From assembly GCA_003021915.1 (NCBI GenBank), contig PXOY01000036.1, positions 10,054 through 20,348 on the forward strand: a stretch of DNA of 10,295 nucleotides, written 5' to 3'. The notes beneath the pieces were generated by a model. The model was not told the DNA's origin. It did not search any database and saw only the letters and a list, made by a program, of their open reading frames with translations. The position numbers and the translations under genes are program-made. This stretch comes from Parcubacteria group bacterium SW_4_49_11 (GTDB lineage Bacteria; Patescibacteriota; Minisyncoccia; SW-4-49-11). Below are positions 1 through 6,842 of the stretch, in pieces. Each line of letters starts with the position of its first letter. Within the stretch, counting starts at the first letter, position 1.

Positions 1-488
1 AGAATTAACGCGGAGCCCAAATCCGGCTGTAAAAACGTCAAGCCGCTTAAGAGTATGATTGGAATCGCAGAATAGACGATATATTTAAACGAAGAAAGAT
101 GTGTCTGATAGGTTGCCATGTACTTTGCCATCAGAATAATCACCATAATTTTGGCAAGCTCCACCGGTTGAAAATTAAGGCCGCCCAACCGAATCCAGCG
201 AGACGACCCTTGCACGGTCTCCCCTAATATGAGGACGGTAATTAATAATACGAGCGTAATAAGATACAACGGACGCGACATGCCGCGAATCGTGCGATAA
301 TCCATCCCCCAGAGTATCGCGACGATGAGAACGCCAAGCACCACAGCCGCCCCATGGGTCACGAGCGTATCCGACGAAATGGAAAGCTCCGGGCTTGCTG
401 CCAAGCTCGTAAGCGTAATCGTACCTAACGTAACTAATAACACCAAGGCGCTTGCCAAAATGGTATCCACCCCCCTAATCCATCGCAT
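1..488 (-). CDS. rodA: SEDS-family cell-wall polymerase RodA/FtsW, N-terminal part
   Basis: SEDS proteins are polytopic membrane glycosyltransferases that polymerise peptidoglycan from lipid II, together with a class B penicillin-binding protein. The 162 visible codons begin MRWIRGVDTI and run off the window at base 1, so the C-terminal half is missing. Hydrophobic segments lie at about residues 10-30, 47-62, 73-90, 112-123 and 138-152. The hallmark FQPVELAK (about 106-113, the QPSELAK signature) and LQPDLGSAL (about 153-161) are clear, and SSRWIRLGG before the first motif is also typical. The run DYRTIRGMSRPLYLI resembles RodA more than FtsW, but the two cannot be separated securely from this half. 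The ATG at 488 is the first good start after the stop of the upstream gene, 11 bases away, which suggests one transcript. No clear ribosome-binding site is seen. Confidence 0.88.
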   Translation of the reverse strand, partial: MRWIRGVDTILASALVLLVTLGTITLTSLAASPELSISSDTLVTHGAAVVLGVLIVAILWGMDYRTIRGMSRPLYLITLVLLITVLILGETVQGSSRWIRLGGLNFQPVELAKIMVIILMAKYMATYQTHLSSFKYIVYSAIPIILLSGLTFLQPDLGSALI

Positions 489-499
489 GGTTATACGCG

Positions 500-1261
500 T
501 TACTGGAATTGGTCTTCGTTCTCCTCGGTAATATACAGAACAGTATCCGGATCAAGCGCGTTCGCGGAAGGGCGAATACGAGTTCGTTCGATATTTGAGA
601 ACGAAACGGAACTCGGCCACTGCACCTGGAATTCGCGCGTCTCATCATTCTGAAGAATACTCATCTGCGTATTGTTTACACCGACAATATTTCCGTCTTT
701 TCCTTCGAGCGCAATGGTGACCGTAACGGTATCCAAGTCATACGGACTCCGATTGACAATTTCTCCTCTCACTCCATACCGGTTATTGTCTTTGTTTTGG
801 CCTTGACGTTGATTCTGCACTACAAGGGTGGGTGGGTTCACTTCCAACTGTTTCCATGTGTCTTGTGTTTCAATTTCAAACGTACGGAGACTGTAGGAAG
901 AGTCAACCGAGACGTTTAACTCGGTAAAAAATCGGGTTTCGCCGGGCAGAATATAGCTCTTACCGCGCACTTTGCGCGTCTCTTCGTCGTTTTCCAAGAC
1001 GAATGCGTAGGTTAATTTGCGAATGCCGTAACGGTCATTGGGATTTTTGACTTCCGCTACGAGGTCACGCGTATCTTCCGAGAGCGAGAGCATCTTCGTG
1101 CGTTTCACCTGCAGAGGTTCGGTATCCGGGCCCTGAGGACCGGGAAAAGGATTCTCTGCGGGCGCGAATACGAAAACAAGGACAGCGATACAGATAATGA
1201 GGACCAGTCCGTAACCGCCGGCTATAAAAAAGCGTTTGAACTGTCGCTCAGTATCGGTCAT
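500..1261 (-). CDS. Membrane-anchored protein with FxLYD-like beta domains, function unknown
   Basis: Not recognised as a named family. The 253-residue protein has a short basic N-terminus, one membrane segment at about residues 11-33, a proline/glycine-rich linker (about 34-48) and then an exported soluble part. Two stretches look like related beta-sandwich units: about 65-120 (VAEVKNPNDRYGIRKLTYAF, then LPGETRFF) and about 162-218 (VRGEIVNRSPYDLDTVTVTI, EGKDGNIVG, LQNDETREF). The pattern G-x-V-x-N-x-S, then alternating hydrophobics, D-x-x-G and a final L-x-x-x-E-T-x-x-F matches what is known of the FxLYD domain; calling it that is inference. The tail is acidic. It sits 11 bases before the SEDS gene and has its own promoter, so an envelope role is possible but unproven. 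The ATG at 1261 directly precedes a charged N-terminus and membrane helix. Confidence 0.85.
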   Translation of the reverse strand: MTDTERQFKRFFIAGGYGLVLIICIAVLVFVFAPAENPFPGPQGPDTEPLQVKRTKMLSLSEDTRDLVAEVKNPNDRYGIRKLTYAFVLENDEETRKVRGKSYILPGETRFFTELNVSVDSSYSLRTFEIETQDTWKQLEVNPPTLVVQNQRQGQNKDNNRYGVRGEIVNRSPYDLDTVTVTIALEGKDGNIVGVNNTQMSILQNDETREFQVQWPSSVSFSNIERTRIRPSANALDPDTVLYITEENEDQFQ

Positions 1262-1288
1262 GAGGCATGGTTATTCTTCTGTATCGTA

Positions 1289-1297
1289 ATCGTATCA
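1289..1297 (-). promoter_or_regulatory. Extended -10 promoter of the anchored-protein/SEDS pair
   Basis: Read on the minus strand, TGA-TACGAT fits an extended -10 (TGnTATAAT, four of six in the hexamer). The -35 17 bases upstream (TTTAAG) is poor. The predicted start leaves a leader of only about 20 bases before the ATG at 1261. The same TGATAC core occurs in front of the tRNA and of trigger factor. Confidence 0.5.
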
Positions 1298-1329
1298 CAC
1301 AGGAGCTATTTCTTAAAAGATCAATATAT

Positions 1330-1350
1330 AAAAAAGCGGGACACAAACGC
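1330..1350 (-). terminator. Probable intrinsic terminator of the 23S-5S unit
   Basis: On the minus strand the 3' arm of the pre-5S stem ends in CCCGC and runs straight into six T residues (1330-1335) followed by TATATA. A local hairpin (GGGCG...CCCGC) is weak, but the long stem enclosing 5S closes immediately before the T-tract, so the processing stem itself may serve as the terminator stem. Confidence 0.55.
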
Positions 1351-1474
1351 CCTTGCGAACGTCTACTTTCCCCGCCTTTAGCGAGTATCATCGACGCATA
1401 CGGGCTTAACTTCTGAGTTCGGAATGGGGTCAGGTGGTTCCCCGTATGCCTAATCACAAGGACATTCGTATCCC
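1338..1474 (-). other. Precursor-5S processing stem enclosing the 5S gene
   Basis: The flanks of 5S extend its terminal helix. Bases 1454-1474 (5' arm) and 1338-1358 (3' arm) can form 21 continuous pairs, 16 Watson-Crick and 5 G-U, covering both the mature helix (8 bp) and 13 bp of precursor. Every difference between the arms is a wobble, which suggests that pairing is selected. Such stems are substrates for RNase III or RNase E/M5-type maturation in known bacteria; which enzyme acts here is not known. Confidence 0.7.
1351..1461 (-). rRNA. rrf: 5S ribosomal RNA
   Basis: The minus strand contains the conserved 5S core: CCCCATTCCGAACTCAGAAG, followed by TTAAGCCCG, GATGATACT and GGCGGGGAAAGTAGACG. 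The terminal helix pairs CCTTGTGA at the 5' end (1461-1454) with TCGCAAGG at the 3' end (1358-1351), giving a 111-nucleotide RNA, slightly short for the usual 115-120. It lies about 290 bases downstream of 23S in the same orientation. The exact ends are inferred from the helix and could be off by a few bases. 5S sits in the central protuberance of the large subunit, bound by L5, L18 and usually L25. Confidence 0.93.
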
Positions 1475-1751
1475 CCTTCTCTCGAGGTGCTACGGGCACT
1501 TAAAAAACACGTGGTGTTTTTTACGGCTTTCTATCGAAAGCCTATTTTCAGAGGACTGCCGTTAGCAACATCCCGCTGGCGTTGAAACGCTACCTACGGT
1601 CACTGAAGAAACCTTGGGTTTCTTCAGGATTCCTTCGGAATCCTATTTTCCAACAAGGGGACTGCATTTTAGTACAATCCGGAACCTGTCGTGATTTGCC
1701 ACGGGCATTCACAACACATAAAGAACGTTGGTTAAACGAACCAAAACCTAA
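1462..1751 (-). other. 23S-5S internal spacer with a cluster of perfect hairpins
   Basis: This roughly 290-base spacer has no tRNA and no supported ORF. It holds four perfect hairpins: 1501-1523 (10 bp, 3-base loop, A/T-rich outer stem), 1525-1542 (7 bp, 4-base loop), 1603-1627 (11 bp, 3-base loop) and 1626-1644 (8 bp, 3-base loop). The last two share bases 1626-1627 and so may be mutually exclusive at the junction. On the plus strand two of them are followed by CCTATTTTC and then, a few bases on, GGACTGC (1541-1559 and 1642-1665), an imperfect duplication. The length is several times that of a typical 23S-5S spacer. Confidence 0.75.
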
Positions 1752-1759
1752 AAGACGAG
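1734..1759 (-). other. 3' arm of the precursor-23S processing stem
   Basis: This arm pairs with 4926-4951 over 26 continuous positions, 24 Watson-Crick and 2 G-U. The inner part (about 8 bp) is the mature terminal helix of 23S; the outer 18 bp lie in the precursor. Long double-stranded stems of this kind are cut by RNase III in known rRNA operons. Confidence 0.75.
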
Positions 1760-1867
1760 CGGAAGCGGTATTAGTATCACTCGGCTCAACGCATTACTGC
1801 GCTTACACCTGTGACCTATCAACCTGGTCGTCTTCCAGGACCGCATATAGTGCCTAATCTTGGATAT

Positions 1868-1900
<33 letters not shown>

Positions 1901-2271
1901 AAACCGAACGTAGCTACTCAGCAATGCCGCTGGTGCGACAACTGATACACCAGAGGTTCGTCCGCTCCGGTCCTCTCGTACTAGGAGTGGCATTCCTCAA
2001 GCACTTACGCGCCCACGGCGGATAGGGACCGACCTGTCTCACGACGGTCTTAACCCAGCTCGCGTGCCTCTTTAATTGGCGAACAGCCAAACCCTTGGGA
2101 CCTCCTTCAGCCCCAGGATGAGACGAGCCGACATCGAGGTGCCGAACCTGGCCGTCGCTATGAACGCTTGGGCCAGACTAGCCTGTTATCCCCGGGGTAA
2201 CTTTTGTTTGCTGATCTCACGTCTTTCTATAAAGGACGATCGGTTCACTAAGTTCTGCTCTCGCAACTCGA

Positions 2272-2307
2272 GTAACCGGGACGTTTACGGAGTAAACTTC
2301 CGGTTAC
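2272..2307 (-). other. Extra hairpin in 23S domain V
   Basis: Arms 2272-2279 and 2300-2307 pair perfectly (8 bp, GTAACCGG), and after a small internal loop 2283-2288 pairs with 2292-2297 (6 bp, GTTTAC) round a 3-base loop. It lies between the conserved ACTGC block downstream of the L1-stalk region and GTGAGATC before the peptidyl-transferase centre, where E. coli is about 50 bases shorter. This corresponds roughly to helices 82-85, near the 5S/L5 contact. Confidence 0.65.
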
Positions 2308-3514
2308 AAGTGTAGCTAGGCGCTACAGCGCGGGTTATCCCCCTTGCAGTAAAGCTGGCTTGTGGCTTTGCCCTATCTCCCGAATTTCCATATCGGGATA
2401 GCCAACCTTTAAGCGCCTCCGTTACTTTTTGGGAGGCGAGCGCCCCACTCAAACTACCCACCAGGCACTGTCCTTGCGCGGATTAGACACAAGTTAGCAC
2501 GTCCGCAAGCCAAGGGTGGTATCTCACAGGTGGCTCCCGCTCAGCCGGAGCTGAGCGTTCATAGCCTCCCACCTATTCTGAACAAAGCAAACGAACGTAC
2601 AATACCAAGCTGTAGTAAAGCTCCACGGGGTCTTTCCGTCCTGCCGCGGGTAGACGGCATCTTTACCGTCATTGCAATTTCACCGGGCTCCTCGTTGAGA
2701 CAGTCCCCCAGTCGTTACTCCTTTCAAGCGGGTCTGAACTTACCAGACAAGGAACTTCGCTACCTTAGGACGATTATAGTTATCGCCGACGTTCACTGGC
2801 GCTTCGGGCAGTGAGCTTTCACCCCCGCCGTTAACGTTCCAGCACTGGTCAGGAGTCAGCCCATATACGTCAGCCTTGTGGCTTTAGCATGGACCTGTGT
2901 TTTTAATAAACAGTCGCAGGGGGTCTTTCGCTGCGTCCGGACCTCCCGGAGGAGATTCGGAAGACCTTATTCCAAAGTTACGGTCGCTGTCTTGCCGAGT
3001 TCCTTAACGAGGATTAACCCGTTCACCTTGGTCTTCTCGACCTGCCTACCTGTGTCAGTTTTACGGTACGGTTGGTAGTGGATCCCGAAAAAATTCGGGC
3101 ATAGCGGCTTTTCTCGTCAGGTTGGGTCGGCTCCATTTCTCCCTCAAAGAGGGAGATCTGTACATGTCTCGACGTTGAAGTGGCGGAGGGATTTGCCTCA
3201 CACGCCCGCCTACACACATATACATGCCTCAATCCATGGAGACACGGAACCTACCAGCCTGCGTCCCCACATTTACCAAGCCACTACCAGCACGGGAATA
3301 TTAACCCGTTTACCATCGGCTACCTCCGTTGTCCGAAGTTTGCCTTAGGACCGGCTAACCCTCTGTTGATCTCCATTGCAGAGGAAACCTTAGGCTTCCG
3401 GTGGCCCAGAATCTCACTGGACTTGCGGTTACTCATTCCAACATTTTCACTTCCCGAGGCTCCACCGTCTCTCGCGAGTACGACTTCAGCGCCACGGGAA
3501 CGCTCTCCTACCTC

Positions 3515-3599
3515 CAGCCCCAATTTCTACTATCATGTATTAGGTCTCGAAACTCGTTACAAGTTTTTTGTAAATAAATAACAATAGAAATTGGAGCTG
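3515..3599 (-). other. IVS-like expansion at about helix 45 of 23S
   Basis: Arms 3515-3529 and 3585-3599 pair over 15 bp (one G-U). They enclose 55 A/T-rich bases with a possible small internal hairpin (TTACAA...TTGTAA). The flanks GAAGATGCGG and GGTAGGAGAGCGTTC match E. coli at about 1155-1195, where the equivalent hairpin is only some 20 bases. Helix 45 is one of the two sites of excised intervening sequences known in enterobacterial 23S. Confidence 0.7.
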
Positions 3600-4241
3600 G
3601 ACCGCATCTTCGGTACTACACTTAAGCCCCGTTACATTTTCGGCGCATCCCTTCCTATCCCCCACAAGGAGGGAATAGAGCAGTGAGCTATTACGCACTC
3701 TTTGAAAGATGGCTGCTTCTAAGCCAACTTCCTGCCTGTATCAGAAGAAACACAACCTTTCCCACTGAGTGTAGATTTAGGGACCTTAGATGGCGGTCTT
3801 GGGCTGTTTCCCTTTCGAACATGGAGCTTAGCCCCCACGTTCTAACTGCCGATCTCGCACATCCGGTATTCGGAGTTTGGTTGGGAGGGGTAGGCGAACC
3901 CCCCGCTCCCATTCAGAGCTCTACCCCCGGATGAGACCGATCGACGCTAGCCCGAGAGCTATTTCGGAGAGAACCAGCTATTACCGAGCTCGATTGGAAT
4001 TTCTCCTCTACTCACAACTCATCACCTGCAGTTGAACGGGCAGTGTGTGCGGGCCTCCCTCTGATATTACTCAGAGTTCACCCTGGTCATGAGTAGCTCG
4101 CCCGGTTTCGGGTCTAGTCCCGTCGACCTTTGGCGCCCGTTAAGACTCGGTTGCCCTGTGCCTCCGTCCGGTTTAAAACGGACTTAAGCAAGCCGACGAG
4201 AGCTAACTCGTTGGATCGTTCTTCAATAAGCACGCCGTCAT

Positions 4242-4342
4242 CCCTCCTTAGTTTGACCACCAATATTGCGTATGTTCAGTACAGAAACATTTGGTTTCTG
4301 TGGTACTGAACGCGCATATATCTGTAGACAAACAAAGGAGGG
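4242..4342 (-). other. Expanded helix 25 of 23S
   Basis: Arms 4242-4255 and 4329-4342 pair at 13 of 14 positions. Inside is a second stem-loop, 4274-4311, with 15 bp and one 3-base bulge (8 + 7 bp round a 5-base loop). The flanks, ACCTGAAACC upstream and GGCGTGCTTATTGAAGAA downstream, place it at E. coli helix 25, which is about 30 bases there. It is the second known intervening-sequence site in bacterial 23S. Confidence 0.7.
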
Positions 4343-4399
4343 ACTCCGACTCTTCGTAAGTGTATGGTTTCAGGTCTATTTCACTGCCCTTCCGGGCTA

Positions 4400-4436
<37 letters not shown>

Positions 4437-4925
4437 ACATCGGGGAATATTTAGCCTTACCGGAGTAGTCCCGGTTGCTTCGGACAAGGTTATCGTGCCT
4501 CGTCTTACTCAGGATAAGAGACAGATATCACATCGCACGCTTTCGTCTACACGGCTGTCACGTTCTACGGCGGAGGTTTCCAACTCCTTCGACTAACGCC
4601 GATGTGATACCCACCCTCGAAGGGTACGTCTCTTTCCTCCTACCCCTGAACCGTAGTTCAGGTTTGGGCTGTTTCCTCTTCGTTCACCACTACTAAGGAA
4701 ATCGCGGTTGCTTTCTTTTCCTCCGAGTACTGAGATGTTTCACTTCTTCGGGTATAACTCCCGTGCGGTCCAACACACGGACGCTGTGGGTTTGCCACAG
4801 CGGGTTTCCCCATTCGGACATCCCCGGATCAACGCCTGCTTAGCGGCTCCCCGAGGCTTATCGCAGCCTTGCCACGTCCTTCATCGTTTCCCGATGTCTA
4901 GGCATCCACCATACACCCTTAACCA

Positions 4926-4951
4926 CTCGTCTTTTAGATTCTGGTTCGTTT
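4926..4951 (-). other. 5' arm of the precursor-23S processing stem
   Basis: Partner of 1734-1759. The arms agree except at two positions that become G-U pairs, so the stem is uninterrupted for 26 bp. Pairing of sequences more than 3 kb apart confirms that the transcript spans the whole 23S gene and helps fix its ends. Confidence 0.75.
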
Positions 4952-5077
4952 ATGATGGTTCTTATTGCATTATGATTTACTTGTGAAGGTTCGGTGCTTC
5001 ATCGCACCCGAACCCCACCCTATTGGTCGGGGATTCGAGACGATGCGTCACTCTTTTTCTAACGTGCGGAAAGCGTA
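4952..5077 (-). other. Leader of the 23S-5S transcript
   Basis: About 125 bases separate the predicted transcription start from the processing stem. Two G/C-rich hairpins are present: 4988-5014 (10 bp with one bulged base, on the minus strand GGTTCGGGTGC then GCACCGAACC) and 5013-5032 (CCCC...GGGG with small bulges). I see no convincing boxA antitermination element and no ORF. Confidence 0.5.
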
Positions 5078-5083
5078 CTATTT

Positions 5084-5112
5084 ACTATATCGAAGAACCA
5101 CGTACCTGTCAA
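5084..5112 (-). promoter_or_regulatory. Sigma-70-type promoter of the 23S-5S unit
   Basis: On the minus strand TTGACA (5112-5107, perfect consensus) is followed after exactly 17 bases by TATAGT (5089-5084, five of six). Transcription would start near 5077, between trigger factor and 23S. This is the best promoter in the window, as expected for rRNA, and shows that 23S-5S need not depend on a distant 16S promoter. Confidence 0.82.
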
Positions 5113-5136
5113 CATCCAAGGAAGACAGGTACGTGG
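5098..5136. repeat. Perfect 13-bp inverted repeat overlapping the rRNA -35
   Basis: CCACGTACCTGTC (5098-5110) is repeated inverted at 5124-5136 with a 13-base loop. It begins only 8 bases after the restored trigger factor stop (5145) and covers the -35 hexamer of the rRNA promoter. As RNA it could be the 3' hairpin of the trigger factor message, but no T-run follows. As DNA it could be an operator. Confidence 0.75.
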
Positions 5137-5144
5137 TATGAACG

Positions 5145-5228
5145 TTACGCAAATTCTTGTTGGTTCGTCTCTTCCGAATCATCTTCATGAGAAGCGTCTA
5201 CGGAAAGTCCGGCCAACCATTCGATCAC
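5145..5228 (-). other. Displaced C-terminal tail of trigger factor
   Basis: In the +1 frame relative to the main ORF this stretch reads VIEWLAGLSVDASHEDDS and then EETNQQEFA before TAA. The hydrophobic VIEWL corresponds to the conserved terminal helix of trigger factors (compare the AIDFL type in Firmicutes), and an acidic tail is common. It joins cleanly after residue 404 (NIDRNRL) if one A of the AA pair at 5229-5230 (minus-strand CCTAAGTG) is left out. Confidence 0.75.
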
Positions 5229-6441
5229 TTAGGCGGTTCCGGTCAATATTCTTTTTATCTTCCTCCCCATACTGAGAGAGAACGGATTCCACGCGTTGCT
5301 CCACTTGCGTATCATCCACCTGAAGTTCCTCCGCGTCCGCGATCCTTCGGAGGGTGAGCATGAGTTTTACCCGAGACTCGGCTTGTCCGCGCATCTCGGA
5401 TCGCAGTTCATCGCGCGTCTTTTGCTGTCGTTCGAGGTACCCGTCTAAGGAATCTCCCGACTGGGACGCCTTTTGTTCCATTTCAGACATAATCTGATCG
5501 AGTTCGCGCTCAATCAAAACTTCCGGCACCTCTACTTCAATCTCTTCCAAAATAGCGTCCATGATGCGCTGACGGTAATCTCGCTGGGTGGCCTCTTCTT
5601 TTTCGCTTTTGACGTTCGCCTTGATTTGCTCTTCCACTTCGGAGATGGACGTCATCTGTCCGTTGGTGAGGGTCTGGGCAAGTTCATCGTTCCACTCCGG
5701 CATATCTACGCTCTGTACATCATGTACGTGCACGTGAAATGTTGCTTGTTCACCCGCCAAGCGCTTGTCATGATGATCTTGAGGGAACGTCACGGACAAC
5801 TCTTTTTCTTCGCCGGCGGTCAAGCCATACAGCTGATGTTCAAAATCCTCTATCACTTGATTGTCTCCAAGCCGAATGGAATACTGCTCGGCCTGATCAA
5901 GGAGTTCACCATCTTTCTCCACGCGAAAGTCAACGACGAGGTTATCTCCCTCTTGAGCTCCTTCTTCTTTAGAGGTGTAACTAGCTCGAGAAAGCAAAAG
6001 TTGCTGTTTGGTCTGTTCAATATCATCTTCGGTAACTTCCGGCTCTTCGTAGTCCACACTTCGAGCGATGTCTTTATAATCCGGAAGTTCAAATTCCGGA
6101 AGCACACTGACTGTCGCCGAGTACGTGAGCTCACCGCTTTCATATGGCTGTTCCTGGACATCAACTTCCGGTTGCCCGAGTACTTCGATATTTTCCTGTT
6201 GCAGAGCTTGCTGGTAGGTGTCATTGAGGGCTGTGTTTTTTAATTCGGCGTCAAATTGGGCCTCTCCCATACTTTTTTTCACCATATCGACCGGTGCCTC
6301 TCCGTTACGAAAGCCTTTAATCGTCATATTCTGAGACACTTTGCGCGCCGTGTTCTGAATATATTGCTGCATTTCTTCTTCACTAATCGTAATGTCTAGC
6401 TTGACGCGCGATTGTTCAAGTGGTTGTTTGGTGACGTTCAT
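5185..6441 (-). CDS. tig: Trigger factor, ribosome-associated chaperone (C-terminus frameshifted)
   Basis: Trigger factor binds L23 at the peptide exit tunnel and shields nascent chains. The N-terminal ribosome-binding domain has the signature GFRNG at residues 43-47 (E. coli GFRKG, same numbering). The FKBP-type peptidyl-prolyl isomerase domain is at about 161-243 (GAQEGDNLVVDF, LGDNQVIEDFEHQLYGL, EEKELSVTFP), followed by the helical C-terminal arms with the usual charged heptads. The first 404 residues are normal. The last 14 (SDRMVGRTFRRRFS) are unlike the family: the next frame encodes the expected end, VIEWLAGLS plus an acidic tail, stopping at 5145. Removing one base in 5226-5233 gives 431 residues, against 432 in E. 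coli. The ATG at 6441 fits the family start. No good ribosome-binding site is seen; the leader is short. Confidence 0.95.
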   Translation of the reverse strand: MNVTKQPLEQSRVKLDITISEEEMQQYIQNTARKVSQNMTIKGFRNGEAPVDMVKKSMGEAQFDAELKNTALNDTYQQALQQENIEVLGQPEVDVQEQPYESGELTYSATVSVLPEFELPDYKDIARSVDYEEPEVTEDDIEQTKQQLLLSRASYTSKEEGAQEGDNLVVDFRVEKDGELLDQAEQYSIRLGDNQVIEDFEHQLYGLTAGEEKELSVTFPQDHHDKRLAGEQATFHVHVHDVQSVDMPEWNDELAQTLTNGQMTSISEVEEQIKANVKSEKEEATQRDYRQRIMDAILEEIEVEVPEVLIERELDQIMSEMEQKASQSGDSLDGYLERQQKTRDELRSEMRGQAESRVKLMLTLRRIADAEELQVDDTQVEQRVESVLSQYGEEDKKNIDRNRLSDRMVGRTFRRRFS

Positions 6442-6470
6442 AGATATTCTGTAATTATTTCATTAAACTG

Positions 6471-6500
6471 AGTGTATCAGAAAGAATGCACGCACGTAAA
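6471..6500 (-). promoter_or_regulatory. Probable promoter of tig
   Basis: On the minus strand TTTACG (6500-6495) is followed after 18 bases by TACACT (6476-6471), preceded by TGA as an extended -10. Each hexamer matches four of six. The predicted start leaves a leader of some 22 bases before the ATG at 6441. The layout closely resembles the tRNA promoter at 6814-6842. Confidence 0.5.
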
Positions 6501-6528
6501 GCGCTACGGCCCCTCTGCGGCGCATCAG

Positions 6529-6702
6529 TTACTTACTCTTCTTCGCTTCGCGATGGACCGTGTGCGTGTTGCAAGTGGGGCAATGTTTCTTCAGTTCCAA
6601 CTTCGTGGCCTCTCCTTTGGTCTTGGCCATGTTTTTGCGGGTGAAGTAATTAGGCTGCTCACATTCTGTACACCGCAGTTTGATCAAATTGTCTTGACTC
6701 AT
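6529..6702 (-). CDS. rpmG: 50S ribosomal protein L33
   Basis: A 57-residue large-subunit protein located near the E site. The sequence MSQDNLIKLRC...HREAKKSK shows two CxxC pairs, C11/C14 and C41/C44, which bind zinc in the C+ form of L33, plus the conserved YFTRKN (19-24) and KLELKKHCP (34-42). The ATG at 6702 gives the normal family length. The frame stays open upstream through the tRNA gene, but that extension only translates tRNA sequence. GGAGAAGG lies 13 bases before the ATG, rather far for a ribosome-binding site. It starts 24 bases after tRNA-Thr and is probably cotranscribed with it. Confidence 0.95.
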   Translation of the reverse strand: MSQDNLIKLRCTECEQPNYFTRKNMAKTKGEATKLELKKHCPTCNTHTVHREAKKSK

Positions 6703-6726
6703 ATTCACGCGATTACCTTCTCCGGG

Positions 6727-6799
6727 AGCCGACGGCCGGAATCGAACCGACGACCTCACCCTTACCATGGGTGCGCTCTACCGGCTGAGCTACGTCGGC
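6727..6799 (-). tRNA. tRNA-Thr, anticodon GGU
   Basis: The 73-base cloverleaf is complete. The acceptor stem is GCCGACG/CGTCGGC and the D-stem GCTC/GAGC. The anticodon stem is CACCC/GGGTG round the loop ATGGTAA, giving anticodon GGT, which reads ACC and ACU. The T-arm is GTCGG-TTCGATT-CCGGC and the discriminator is U. The 3' CCA is not encoded (CCC follows), so it must be added by nucleotidyltransferase. It lies just upstream of rpmG in the same direction, with its own promoter about 8 bases before the predicted 5' end. Confidence 0.97.
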
Positions 6800-6813
6800 G
6801 ATACGTCTCTCTT

Positions 6814-6842
6814 TTTGTATCACACATTTCCCTGAACGTAAA
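6814..6842 (-). promoter_or_regulatory. Probable promoter of tRNA-Thr and rpmG
   Basis: On the minus strand TTTACG (6842-6837), 17 bases, then TACAAA (6819-6814) preceded by TGA (extended -10). Transcription would start near 6807, only about 8 bases before the mature tRNA, as is usual for tRNA genes. Confidence 0.55.

Noticed and set aside
1248..1499. 83-codon minus-strand frame over the 5S gene
   Set aside because: It simply translates 5S rRNA and its flanks.
5473..6243. 256-codon plus-strand frame antisense to trigger factor
   Set aside because: Trigger factor on the other strand is certain; the antisense protein is low in family-like motifs, with no promoter or ribosome-binding site seen.
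6501..6523. G/C-rich hairpin after rpmG as a terminator
   Set aside because: The stem is short and bulged (GCGC plus 2 bp), no T-run follows, and it abuts the tig -35; too weak to call.
6529..6768. L33 with a 22-residue N-terminal extension
   Set aside because: The extension is translation of tRNA-Thr sequence; the ATG at 6702 gives the standard 57-residue protein.
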